From Zoogloeaceae bacterium (GTDB lineage Bacteria; Pseudomonadota; Gammaproteobacteria; Burkholderiales; Rhodocyclaceae), in assembly GCA_031287525.1 (NCBI GenBank), contig JAITSU010000068.1, forward strand, positions 27,461 to 91,460: a DNA stretch of 64,000 nt, given 5' to 3'. The notes below the pieces were generated by a model, which made no database searches, was not told where the DNA came from, and was given only the letters and a program-made list of their open reading frames with translations. Made by a program: the position numbers and the translations under genes. Positions within the stretch are counted from its first letter, which is position 1, and the number at the start of each line of letters is the position of its first letter. Positions 47,382 to 55,078 of the stretch are shown here, one piece after another.

Positions 47382-49162
47382 TCGATGCCAAGAGGCGGGG
47401 GGGGGTTGTAGTCATTAATGCCGGAGGCGTCGGAAATCGACTTATTGTTAACTCTGATTAACCGGGGAGGTGGGCAAAATCGATCATCATCATAATCGTT
47501 ATAAGTTCCCACGACCTTAAGATCTACCACCACTTTGTAATAATTACCCTGAAACTCCACCATGAATATGGCTTGATCATTACCTAAATACCCATTATCG
47601 GGATCATAATAATAGGCAATACGACCATAATTAGATGCATCCTTCGATACTTCTTCTGTTAGCTTCCCATGTTTGGTTCCTTGAAGTAATACAGGTTTGA
47701 ACTCGACGATGTCAGAACGCTTATTTTTATTTTGATTTTGCATATAATCTTGCAGCATGCCAGCTGGGTCAACCCACCGGACAGCCGATCTTGGGTCAGA
47801 CGTATCTGCAGTATGCTGACAATTTTTCAGAATATAATCTGCTTGCGGCGTTGTAGTACCACTGCTGGTTTGTGCCAGGACGACTGGCATTTCCTGTGAT
47901 GGCATGTAAGCAAGCGTAGCGCGGACATTCTCCGCAGGGTGGGAAAGCGAAGCGCCTTCCACTCGGTACCAGGAGGCGGGAGTGTTGTAGTCTTCAGGAG
48001 ATGGTTGGGAAATTTTCCAGATACCTACTGGACAAAATTTCTTTAGATCAAATTCTGGACTATCGACTGGTTCGGACTGAACGATGATATTTACCACAAT
48101 GCGTACAGTTTCTCCGTTCCATACTGAGATGATAGCCTCAAAATGCTCCTTACCAAGATAACCATTGTTTGGCACATAGGAATAAAAATCCCCATGATCG
48201 GTTTTTATCTGTTTTAATTGACCATATGTCGGTTTCTTGATAATCCGAACATCAGCTCCAGTAGGTAATGAAGGATTTTTTTGCTTTTCATAAGCAAGAA
48301 TGTGTTGCGCCAAATTTGCTAAACTAAATGTTAGCCCTCCTTCATCTGAGACCTCACAATATCCAAAAACTTGCACTGTCTCTTTCTCTGGAGCAGCAGC
48401 AACCAACACTGCGGGAGCAAGCGTAGCGCGGACATCCTCCGCAGGATGGATGAGCGAAGCGCCTTCCATTCGGTGCCAAGAGGCAGGGGTGTTGTAGTCT
48501 TCGACCGAGGGATGGGAAATGATCCAGTAATAATCTTTGCAAGGCTGACCCTCATAGCCTTCTGATCCAACATCATGCAAGTAATAGACAACCTTGATCT
48601 TTTCTCTCATTATCTCAACCATGGCAACAATCTTGTCTTTGCCAACATAGCCCACATCCGGGGCATAATAATAGAATAGATCTTTGAATACAGAAACAAT
48701 ATTATTATTCTCATCAAAAAGTTTCCCATGTTTTGGCAATTCCAGCCAGGTGACCTTGGCTGTCTCAAAATATTTTGAGACTACAGCGTAAGTCAGTTTC
48801 TTTTCATTAAAAAAATAAAGACTTGCATCTGCGACAGGAGAAATTACGTGTTCACCAGATTCAGAAATAGGTTCTATATAAGGAGGCACCATAATACGGC
48901 AAATTCCAATGGCGCGATCTTGCTTTATCTCGTTTTTCGCCATAATGACAACAGGTTCTTGTATAGCAAGCGTAGCGCGAACATCCTCCGCAGGGTGGAT
49001 GAGCGAAGCGCCTTCCACCATTGGGCTGACCAGCGCCAGCAACAGCCACCACAGCGTTTGACCGATGTTCGCGCACCAGCGCCCTGCGGTGGATAACGCT
49101 TCGCTCATCCACCCCGCGTACCGTCGCTTTGCCTTGTCGAAAACCGCTACCGCTTTACGCAT
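47306..49162 (-). CDS. Exported tandem-cassette protein with Ig/cadherin-like repeats, frameshifted at its 3' end
   Basis: 618 aa from ATG 49160-49162 (AGGAG six bases upstream; an upstream in-frame ATG lacks one). Signal peptide: basic n-region with KAKRR, core LWWLLLALVSPM, probable cleavage after VEGA (~50). Three domains of ~150-180 aa follow, each with a K-x-G-K/Q-L strand and a core Y-x-P-[DN]-x-G-Y-[LV]-G-[KN] (YYAPDVGYVGKD, SYVPNNGYLGKE, YYDPDNGYLGND), a pattern like cadherin/Big_9 bacterial Ig repeats, then a conserved CP-containing strand and a linker EDYNTPASWxR-xEGASLxHPAEDVRATLA. The last ~25 residues (after DYNPPPP) are read in a shifted frame. Domains are AT-rich, linkers GC-rich. 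Function unknown; surface exposure inferred. Confidence 0.7.
   Translation of the reverse strand: MRKAVAVFDKAKRRYAGWMSEALSTAGRWCANIGQTLWWLLLALVSPMVEGASLIHPAEDVRATLAIQEPVVIMAKNEIKQDRAIGICRIMVPPYIEPISESGEHVISPVADASLYFFNEKKLTYAVVSKYFETAKVTWLELPKHGKLFDENNNIVSVFKDLFYYYAPDVGYVGKDKIVAMVEIMREKIKVVYYLHDVGSEGYEGQPCKDYYWIISHPSVEDYNTPASWHRMEGASLIHPAEDVRATLAPAVLVAAAPEKETVQVFGYCEVSDEGGLTFSLANLAQHILAYEKQKNPSLPTGADVRIIKKPTYGQLKQIKTDHGDFYSYVPNNGYLGKEHFEAIISVWNGETVRIVVNIIVQSEPVDSPEFDLKKFCPVGIWKISQPSPEDYNTPASWYRVEGASLSHPAENVRATLAYMPSQEMPVVLAQTSSGTTTPQADYILKNCQHTADTSDPRSAVRWVDPAGMLQDYMQNQNKNKRSDIVEFKPVLLQGTKHGKLTEEVSKDASNYGRIAYYYDPDNGYLGNDQAIFMVEFQGNYYKVVVDLKVVGTYNDYDDDRFCPPPRLIRVNNKSISDASGINDYNPPPPLGIEWKALRFPTLRRMSALRAQISENLS
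47330..47413 (-). repeat. Cassette linker R3 with nine-C run
   Basis: Same GC-rich linker as R1 and R2, but the ACTCCC/ACCCCT stretch is replaced by nine consecutive C (plus-strand G at 47397-47405). The frame is +2 relative to the other linkers; adding one C restores it. Confidence 0.85.
47909..47997 (-). repeat. Cassette linker R2
   Basis: GC-rich ~89-bp linker between domains 2 and 3, in frame, reading EDYNTPASWYRVEGASLSHP then AENVRATLA. Contains the hairpin CATTCTCCGCAGGGTG-like core seen in all copies. Confidence 0.85.
48418..48511 (-). repeat. Cassette linker R1
   Basis: GC-rich ~94-bp linker between domains 1 and 2, in frame, reading EDYNTPASWHRMEGASLIHP then AEDVRATLA. The core CATCCT-CCGC-AGGATG is a perfect hairpin. 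Confidence 0.85.
48970..49090 (-). repeat. Left-hand inverted repeat and linker R0, encoding the signal peptide
   Basis: 121 bp encoding the signal peptide core and EGASLIHPAEDVRAT, shared with the linkers over its 3' half and with the inverted copy 46620-46740 over its whole length. Confidence 0.85.
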
Positions 49163-49537
49163 CTCTTTCTCCTGTGGGCATATTGACAACATCGCTCGCC
49201 CAATTCGCGGGAAACAAGCCGCGCCGCGCATCACGATGAAACGACGAATACGACCTGTCAACAAGCTTTTTATGAATCCGGCAATCGAATATACCGTCTT
49301 CCGCACGGGCGATCCATCATCGTTCCATCCAACGGGTTCAGGTAGGGCGGTTTCTCAGAAACCGCCGTTGTTTAACGTCCGGCGCGTTCGGAGAACGCGC
49401 CCTACCATCTGCCAAAAATGATTAATCGCTTGTGGAAGCAGGTAGTGTATTCGATTGCCAGGTTAATATGAAGAACGGCGATTGTAACGGATTTGCAGCA
49501 TGGTAGCGGATCGCCATGACATCCTCCGCAGGAGCGA
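49163..49537. other. Intergenic region upstream of the cassette gene
   Basis: About 375 bp. It holds the REPIN-like element 49342-49405 and, near 49500-49555, another palindromic patch (GTAGCGGATCGCC ... GGAGCGACTACCCGC) reaching the end of rluA. A minus-strand TTGACA at 49256-49261 is a possible -35 box for the cassette gene, but its -10 match (CATCGT) is poor. The gap continues an open frame without recognisable coding content. Confidence 0.5.
49342..49405. repeat. REPIN-like element, GTAGGGCG family (copy 1)
   Basis: 64 bp bounded by GTAGGGCG and CGCCCTAC. Two hairpins: GGCGGTTTC-TCA-GAAACCGCC and GGCGCGTTC-GGA-GAACGCGCC. It is the reverse complement in arrangement of 53934-53996, with only the short spacer differing. 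Confidence 0.85.
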
Positions 49538-50338
49538 CTACCCGCTGCCCGTGCGCGGTTCAGGCAGTACGGGCGATGGGGCATCGACCCTACGCAAACC
49601 CGTTGGCATTTTGCAATAATCCTGAAACGGCGCTTCCGAAACCAGCGTCATTTCTCGCCCGCTGACGGGATGCGCGAAGCTCAATCGGCTGGCGTGCAGC
49701 AGCAGGCGCGGGGCGGCGTCGCGCTCGGCAGGTTTAGCGTAAAACTCATCTCCCAAAATCGGATGTCCAATCGCCTGCATATGCACCCGCAGTTGGTGCG
49801 AACGCCCGGTATAGGGCAGCAGGAGCACACGGGTGCGGTCTTCGCCCTCAAAGTTCAAACGCCTGAATTCCGTCAACGCGGGTTTGCCGTGTTCAAAACT
49901 CACCATTTGGCGGGGGCGGTTTGGCCAGTCGCAAATCAGCGGCAACTCCACCCTGCCCTCTGCCGCCGCCAGACGCCCTGCCACAATCGCCTCGTATTGT
50001 TTTTCCACGCGCCGTTCGGCGAACAGTCTGCTCAATGCGGATTGCATCGCCTTGCCACGCGCCAGCAGGATGATGCCGGAAGTCGCCATGTCGAGGCGAT
50101 GCACAATCAGCGCGTCGGGGAATTCGCGGATTGCCCACGACCACAGACAATCCCGCTTGTCCTCGCCGCGACCGGGTACGGACAACATGCCAGATGGCTT
50201 TTCCAGCGCCAGCAGGCTATCGTCGGCGTGAAGAACCTGCGGTTCTTCAGAGGGCAGGGGACTGATGACAGAAGACAGATGATTTTCCGTCGCTTCGCGC
50301 CGCTGCTCGTCAAATCCATATGGTTTTGCGTCACGCAC
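49538..50338 (-). CDS. RluA-family pseudouridine synthase
   Basis: 266 aa. Catalytic motif IVHRLDMATSGIILLARG with the Asp, YEAIVAGRL, and LLPYTGRSHQLRVHMQAIGH with PILGDEFYA. No S4 domain, and the length fits RluA (23S U746/tRNA U32) more than RluC/D. The N-terminal ~25 residues before PQVLHADDSLLALEKPSG look unlike the family and overlap a CTCTGTC-type repeat and the queG end. The GTG at 50336-50338 is the only early start, so the true start is uncertain. Confidence 0.85.
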   Translation of the reverse strand: MRDAKPYGFDEQRREATENHLSSVISPLPSEEPQVLHADDSLLALEKPSGMLSVPGRGEDKRDCLWSWAIREFPDALIVHRLDMATSGIILLARGKAMQSALSRLFAERRVEKQYEAIVAGRLAAAEGRVELPLICDWPNRPRQMVSFEHGKPALTEFRRLNFEGEDRTRVLLLPYTGRSHQLRVHMQAIGHPILGDEFYAKPAERDAAPRLLLHASRLSFAHPVSGREMTLVSEAPFQDYCKMPTGLRRVDAPSPVLPEPRTGSG

Positions 50339-51455
50339 GCCGACTGTCCTCTGTCTTCAGTCCTCTGTCCTCTGAAATCAGTCTTCTGATCCCCCAGCCG
50401 ACATGCTCGCGCACCAGCGCGGAAGGATGGTCGGCTCTGGCGGAAAGCGCCGCCAGCGCGTCTTCACTCGCCGCGCCGTTACCCAATGCCACGGCGATAT
50501 TACGCAGCCAGCGTTGATGCCCGATGCGGCGAATGGGGCTGCCCGCGAAACGCGCCATAAAATCGGTCTCCTCCCACGCCATGAGGCTAACAAGGCGGGC
50601 GGTATCAAGACCGTGGCGCGGGGCGAATTCCGGGTCGCCAGCGCGGATGTCGCGGTTCCAGGGACAAACGAGTTGGCAATCGTCGCAGCCATAGATGCGG
50701 TTGCCGATGGCGGGGCGCAATGCTTCCGGTATAAAACCCGCGAATTCGATGGTGAGATAGGAAATGCAGCGGCGGGCGTCGATTTCGTAAGGCGCGACAA
50801 TCGCCTGAGTCGGGCAGGCGCGCAGACATTTCGCGCAGCTTCCGCAATGCGGCGCTTGCGGCGCGCTGGCGGGCAGCGGCAGGTCGGTGTAAATCTCGCC
50901 CAAAAAGCGCAGCGAACCCTGCCGCGAGAGCAATAAAGTATGCTTGCCGCGCCAGCCGACGCCATTCTGGTGGGCAAACTCCACTTCCATGACCGGCGCG
51001 GAATCGGAAAATACCCGATAGCTGAAATGACCCATCTCCGCCTCAATACGGCGGGCAAGCGCCTGTAAACGCTTTCGCATGATTTTGTGATAATCCCGTC
51101 CCAGCGCGTAGCGGGAAATATAGGCGCGGGTCGGGTCAGCCAGCGCGGAAATGGCGGAGATGACGCCCTGCTCCGGCCAGTAATCCAGCGCCGCCGAAAT
51201 CACCGCGCGGGTTCCCGCCAACAACGTTTCCGGTTTTGCGCGCAAGTCTTGATGACGCGCCATATAATCCATCTCCCCGTGCCATTTCCGGGAAATCCAG
51301 TCGGCGAAATGGGTATTGGCGGCGTCCAGCGCAGTTTCCTGATTTGCGGAATCAAGGCGGGTGATGCCCGTTTGGGCAAAACCCAACTCCGCCGCCCATT
51401 TTTCGATTTGCGTCGCCAATTCCCGCCACTGCTGCAAGGAGTCTGAATCGTGCAT
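50331..51455 (-). CDS. queG: Epoxyqueuosine reductase
   Basis: 374 aa from ATG 51453-51455. Cobalamin-dependent final step of queuosine synthesis. Two ferredoxin-type clusters: CGSCAKCLRACPTQAI and CDDCQLVCPWNRD; the N-terminal part has MDYMARHQDLRAKPETLL. The last ~15 residues (SEDRGLKTEDSRRA) are encoded by a CTCTGTC-rich repeat and are probably a recent extension. Its start overlaps the divergent tsaE start by six bases. Confidence 0.94.
   Translation of the reverse strand: MHDSDSLQQWRELATQIEKWAAELGFAQTGITRLDSANQETALDAANTHFADWISRKWHGEMDYMARHQDLRAKPETLLAGTRAVISAALDYWPEQGVISAISALADPTRAYISRYALGRDYHKIMRKRLQALARRIEAEMGHFSYRVFSDSAPVMEVEFAHQNGVGWRGKHTLLLSRQGSLRFLGEIYTDLPLPASAPQAPHCGSCAKCLRACPTQAIVAPYEIDARRCISYLTIEFAGFIPEALRPAIGNRIYGCDDCQLVCPWNRDIRAGDPEFAPRHGLDTARLVSLMAWEETDFMARFAGSPIRRIGHQRWLRNIAVALGNGAASEDALAALSARADHPSALVREHVGWGIRRLISEDRGLKTEDSRRA
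50344..50389. repeat. Degenerate CTCTGTC/CTTCTGA short repeats
   Basis: A run of imperfect seven-base units (TCCTCTG, TCTTCAG, TCTTCTG) at the queG/rluA junction. Similar runs lie before ribF (54020-54053), before parC (about 58548-58567) and between rpoD and murI (3066-3090). Seen directly; origin unknown. Confidence 0.6.
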
Positions 51456-51962
51456 GAAAAAAATGATCCAAAAAATTTCAGCGATGAAATTGAACTCGCC
51501 GATGTCGCCGCCAGCGAAAAACTGGGGGCGCAACTCGCGCCCTGCCTCGCGCCGGGACTGGTGATTTACCTGCAAGGCGACCTCGGCGCGGGCAAAACAA
51601 CCCTGGTACGCGCGTTGTTGTATGCCCTCGGTCATCAAGGCGCGGTCAAGAGTCCAACTTATTCATTAGTTGAAGTTTATGTAGTTTCGAGATTATACTT
51701 GTATCACTTTGATTTTTATCGTTTCATGTCGCCGGAGGAGTTCCTGGATGCGGGCTTGGGCGAATACTTTCGCAACGATTCGATTTGTCTGGTGGAGTGG
51801 CCGGATAAAGCCGCTGGTTATGTGCCACCCGCCGATCTCGTCCTCACCCTCAGCCACACTGAAAACGGCGCGGGGCGCGTTTGTGTGCCCGCCGCAAAGA
51901 GCAAGGAGGGGCAATCATGTCTGACAAAATTGCGCTCCGTCTGGGACGCAGGCGTTTCCTGA
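51450..51962 (+). CDS. tsaE: tRNA threonylcarbamoyladenosine ATPase TsaE
   Basis: 170 aa from GTG 51450, eight bases after AAGGAG. P-loop LQGDLGAGKTTLVRALLYAL, then GAVKSPTYSLVEVY and DFYRFMSPEEFLDAGLGEYF and VEWPDKA. Partner of TsaB/TsaD in t6A synthesis. Overlaps the queG start (divergent) and the amiC start (46 bp), the common tsaE-amiC order. Confidence 0.95.
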   Translation: MHEKNDPKNFSDEIELADVAASEKLGAQLAPCLAPGLVIYLQGDLGAGKTTLVRALLYALGHQGAVKSPTYSLVEVYVVSRLYLYHFDFYRFMSPEEFLDAGLGEYFRNDSICLVEWPDKAAGYVPPADLVLTLSHTENGAGRVCVPAAKSKEGQSCLTKLRSVWDAGVS

Positions 51963-53308
51963 ATTTTGTTGGCGCGGCGCTGATGCTCTCCGTCACGCCC
52001 GTCGGTCTTGCCGCAGGTCGCAACCCCACCCTGCTCGCGGTGCGCGTCTGGCCTGCCGACGAATACACCCGCGTCACCCTCGAACTCGACGCCAATGTGC
52101 GTTTCTCGCACTTCACTCTGGACAATCCTGACCGGCTGGTGGTCGATATTGAAGGCATCGAATTCAACAAGGCGCTGGAAAACCTCTCCGACAAGGTCGT
52201 CGCCAACGACCCCTACATCAAACTGCTGCGCGCCGGACGCTATAAACCGGATGTGGTGCGTCTGGTCATGGAACTGAAAACCCGCATCGCCCCGCAAGTC
52301 TTCACCCTGCAACCCGTCGGCGAATACGGTCATCGGCTGGTGCTGGACGTGTACCCCGAAACGCCGGTAGACCCCCTGCTCGCCCTCTTGCAACAACAAA
52401 GCCATAGCGACTACCCGCTTGCCAGCGAAGAAATCAGGATAGACGAACCCAAAACCGCCGCATCCGCAACCTTGGACAAAACCACCGACAAAGCCGCGTC
52501 CGACACCCACAAACCCGCCGAAAAAACACCCGCCACGCCCGCCAGCAAATCCGCTGGCAAGGTTAATCGCCTGATTACCATTACGCTTGACCCCGGACAC
52601 GGCGGCGAAGACCCCGGCGCGGTCGGGCGCGGCGGCAACCGGGAAAAAACCGTCACGCTGGCGATTGCCAGACGGCTGAAAAGCAAACTGGAACGCGACC
52701 CCAATGTGCGCGTCGCCCTGACCCGCGACGGCGACTTTTTCGTGCCGCTGGGCACAAGGATACAAAAAGCCCGCCGGGTGCAATCCGACCTTTTTGTTTC
52801 CATCCACGCCGACGCCTGGATTAAGCCTGAAGCGCGTGGCTCTTCCGTTTTCGTGCTCTCCGAAAAGGGCGCGTCCAGCTCCGCCGCCCGCTGGCTCGCG
52901 CAAAAAGAAAACGACGCCGATCTGGTCGGCGGCGTCAATATCAACGTCAAAGACCCGTTTTTGGCGCGAACGCTCTTGGACCTCTCGCAAACCGTCACCA
53001 AAAGCGACAGCCTGCGCCTCGCCAAATCCGTATTGGGCGAATTGGGCGGCGTCAATCGCCTGCACAAATCCGATGTCGAACAAGCCGGCTTCGCCGTTTT
53101 GAAAGCTCCCGACATCCCCTCCATACTGGTAGAAACCGCCTTCATCTCCAACCCGGAAGAAGAACGCAAACTCGCCGACGAAAACTACCAAAACCAACTC
53201 GCCGAAGCCATCTCACGCGGCATCCTGCGCTATCTGGCGCAAAATCCGCCACCGGCGAAATCGCCGGTGGCAAAATCACAGTTTCATTTTCCGCTCTTAT
53301 GGAGTTGA
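51917..53308 (+). CDS. amiC: N-acetylmuramoyl-L-alanine amidase, AmiC type, Tat-exported
   Basis: 463 aa from ATG 51917 (AAGGAGG upstream). Twin-arginine signal RLGRRRFLNFVGAALMLSVT. AMIN domain (RVWPADEYTRVTLELDANVR) then an Ala/Lys/Thr linker, then Amidase_3: TLDPGHGGEDPGAVGRGG (zinc His), VSIHADAW (zinc His), ILVETAFISNPEEE (Glu). Cleaves septal peptidoglycan during cell separation; needs an EnvC/NlpD-like activator that is not in the window. Confidence 0.95.
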   Translation: MSDKIALRLGRRRFLNFVGAALMLSVTPVGLAAGRNPTLLAVRVWPADEYTRVTLELDANVRFSHFTLDNPDRLVVDIEGIEFNKALENLSDKVVANDPYIKLLRAGRYKPDVVRLVMELKTRIAPQVFTLQPVGEYGHRLVLDVYPETPVDPLLALLQQQSHSDYPLASEEIRIDEPKTAASATLDKTTDKAASDTHKPAEKTPATPASKSAGKVNRLITITLDPGHGGEDPGAVGRGGNREKTVTLAIARRLKSKLERDPNVRVALTRDGDFFVPLGTRIQKARRVQSDLFVSIHADAWIKPEARGSSVFVLSEKGASSSAARWLAQKENDADLVGGVNINVKDPFLARTLLDLSQTVTKSDSLRLAKSVLGELGGVNRLHKSDVEQAGFAVLKAPDIPSILVETAFISNPEEERKLADENYQNQLAEAISRGILRYLAQNPPPAKSPVAKSQFHFPLLWS

Positions 53309-53311
53309 TTC

Positions 53312-53878
53312 ATGCGTTCAATCCTGGGCTGGATTACCTATTGGACAAGCTATCTGACCTATGTCGCCATACTTTTGATGGGGCTTTCTTTTTACTCGAT
53401 GTGGGCGGCGCACGGTGACAACTCTTTTACCCCACGCGAACAATTACAAACATTCTCTGGCACCGTGCGACGAGCAAGTGAAGTCATCGTACAAACCAAA
53501 AGAACCAACTCCATCAGAGATAGATATTACGAGATTGAAGTGTACAGACTCGGCGCTGGCGCGCACACATTGCACATCAAAAAAATGGTTCGCGCGAATG
53601 ATTCTAACGGTTCCAATGAGTGGATTGAAAATCTGGTTCGCAAGCTGCCTGAAAAAGAGGTCACGGTACTGTACGACAACAGCAACGAAATCTACGAAAT
53701 CGTCAGCGAAGGACAGGCGACTCCGCTAACGTATGAGAAAACCCGTGACTTTTTGCTCACTACTGCTCATAACGCAAACGATATGTATGCCAGTGTGAAA
53801 GGTTGGGTTATCTACATCACCATGTTGCTCATCGGTATTGCAAGTTCCCGATTTCGCAGTCGCTACGAACAAGAGTAG
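53312..53878 (+). CDS. Uncharacterised membrane protein, 188 aa
   Basis: N-terminal helix (SYLTYVAILLMGLSFYSMWA) and C-terminal helix (GWVIYITMLLIGIASSRF) enclose a ~120-residue domain rich in beta strands (RRASEVIVQTKRTN, DRYYEIEVYRLGAGAHTLH, EVTVLYDNSNEIYEI), resembling the extracytoplasmic part of DUF3592-type proteins. More AT-rich than amiC, 3 bp downstream. Function unknown. Confidence 0.7.
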   Translation: MRSILGWITYWTSYLTYVAILLMGLSFYSMWAAHGDNSFTPREQLQTFSGTVRRASEVIVQTKRTNSIRDRYYEIEVYRLGAGAHTLHIKKMVRANDSNGSNEWIENLVRKLPEKEVTVLYDNSNEIYEIVSEGQATPLTYEKTRDFLLTTAHNANDMYASVKGWVIYITMLLIGIASSRFRSRYEQE

Positions 53879-53897
53879 CGCGTCGTGCGCGTTGGTC

Positions 53898-53925
53898 GTA
53901 GGGGCGGTTCGTGAACCGCCCCTGC
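53898..53925. repeat. Palindromic repeat, GTAGGGGCGG type
   Basis: GTAGGGGCGGTTC-GT-GAACCGCCCC then TGC; single hairpin 19 bp after the membrane protein stop. Confidence 0.75.
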
Positions 53926-53933
53926 GTCATCCG

Positions 53934-53996
53934 GTAGGGCGCGTTCTCCGAACGCGCCGTTTGTTGATTGCGGCGGTTTCGGAGAAACCGCCCTAC
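53934..53996. repeat. REPIN-like element, GTAGGGCG family (copy 2)
   Basis: 63 bp bounded by GTAGGGCG and CGCCCTAC. Hairpins GGCGCGTTC-TCC-GAACGCGCC and GGCGGTTTC-GGA-GAAACCGCC. Reverse orientation of copy 1 at 49342. Confidence 0.85.
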
Positions 53997-54100
53997 CGGC
54001 GGTTGCGCCGCCGCTCACTTTTCTGTCTTCCGTCCTCTGTCTTCTGTCCTCTGACGCCGCCCGCGTTATAATCTTTGGTTTTTCGGCGTCCCCTTTCCCC

Positions 54101-55078
54101 ATGCTTGTTTTTCGCGGTTTTCGTCGTTCCCCTGCGGCACCCACGGTGCTGACCATCGGCAATTTCGATGGCGCGCATCGGGGGCATCAGGCTTTGTTGG
54201 CGCATTTGATGGCCACGGCGCGGGGCTGCGGGTTGCCGGCGGCGGTGATGACCTTTGAGCCGCATCCGCGTGAATTTTTCTCACCGGATACCGCGCCTGC
54301 CCGCCTCTCGACCCTGCGCGAGAAGCTGGAAGCCTTTGCTGCCACAGGCGTGGATGAGGTTTATGCGGTGCGCTTCAATGCTGGCTTTGCTGCCCGCTCT
54401 GCTCCAGCGTTCGTGCAGGAAGTGCTCTCTGACGGGCTGCATGTGCGCCATCTCATCATCGGCGACGATTTTCGTTTTGGCGCGGGACGGCAGGGAAATT
54501 TTGCGTTTTTGCAGGCGGCGGGGCATCGCTTGAACTTTGCGGTCGAAGCCATGCCCACGGTGGCAGAGGGCGCGGAACGGGTGTCCAGTTCCGCCATTCG
54601 CGCGGCGCTGGCGGCGGGGGATTTTCAAAAGGCGGAGGCTTTTCTGGGGCATCCTTACGCCATCGCGGGGCAAGTGGTGCATGGGCGCAAATTGGGGCGG
54701 CAGCTTGGATTCGCCACGGCGAATATCCGCATCCGCCATAATCCTCCGCCCATGCAGGGCGTGTTCGCGGTGCAGGTTTCCGTGGGCGATAACGCGCCCC
54801 TGCCGGGCGTCGCCAATCTGGGGCTGCGCCCGACCATTGCCCGGACTATCGCGCCCCTGCTGGAAGTGCATCTGCTTGATTTCACCGGCAACCTGTATGA
54901 CGCGCACTTGCATGTCGCCTTTTTGCACAAGCTGCGCGACGAAATGAAATTTGCCGACCTCGCCGCCCTGAAACAGCAGATTGCCCGTGACGCGCTGGCG
55001 GCGCGGGCGTTTTTCTCCCCATCCTTGCAAACTGAATCTTCAAACTCTCAACACTCTCTGAGCATCTGTCATGGCTGA
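54101..55078 (+). CDS. ribF: Bifunctional riboflavin kinase/FAD synthetase
   Basis: 325 aa. N-terminal FMN adenylyltransferase domain: [20 protein letters not shown], then [16 protein letters not shown] and [15 protein letters not shown]-terminal riboflavin kinase domain: [17 protein letters not shown] and [10 protein letters not shown]. Preceded by a CTCTGTC-type repeat patch and REPIN-like elements instead of a recognisable FMN riboswitch. Overlaps ileS by 8 bp. Confidence 0.95.
   Translation: MLVFRGFRRSPAAPTVLTIGNFDGAHRGHQALLAHLMATARGCGLPAAVMTFEPHPREFFSPDTAPARLSTLREKLEAFAATGVDEVYAVRFNAGFAARSAPAFVQEVLSDGLHVRHLIIGDDFRFGAGRQGNFAFLQAAGHRLNFAVEAMPTVAEGAERVSSSAIRAALAAGDFQKAEAFLGHPYAIAGQVVHGRKLGRQLGFATANIRIRHNPPPMQGVFAVQVSVGDNAPLPGVANLGLRPTIARTIAPLLEVHLLDFTGNLYDAHLHVAFLHKLRDEMKFADLAALKQQIARDALAARAFFSPSLQTESSNSQHSLSICHG

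Noticed and set aside
46811..48511. Integron attC sites or a CRISPR array
   Set aside because: The linkers are regularly spaced, but no GTTRRRY/RYYYAAC core sites or integrase were found, spacers are ~420-500 bp and coding, and no cas genes exist.
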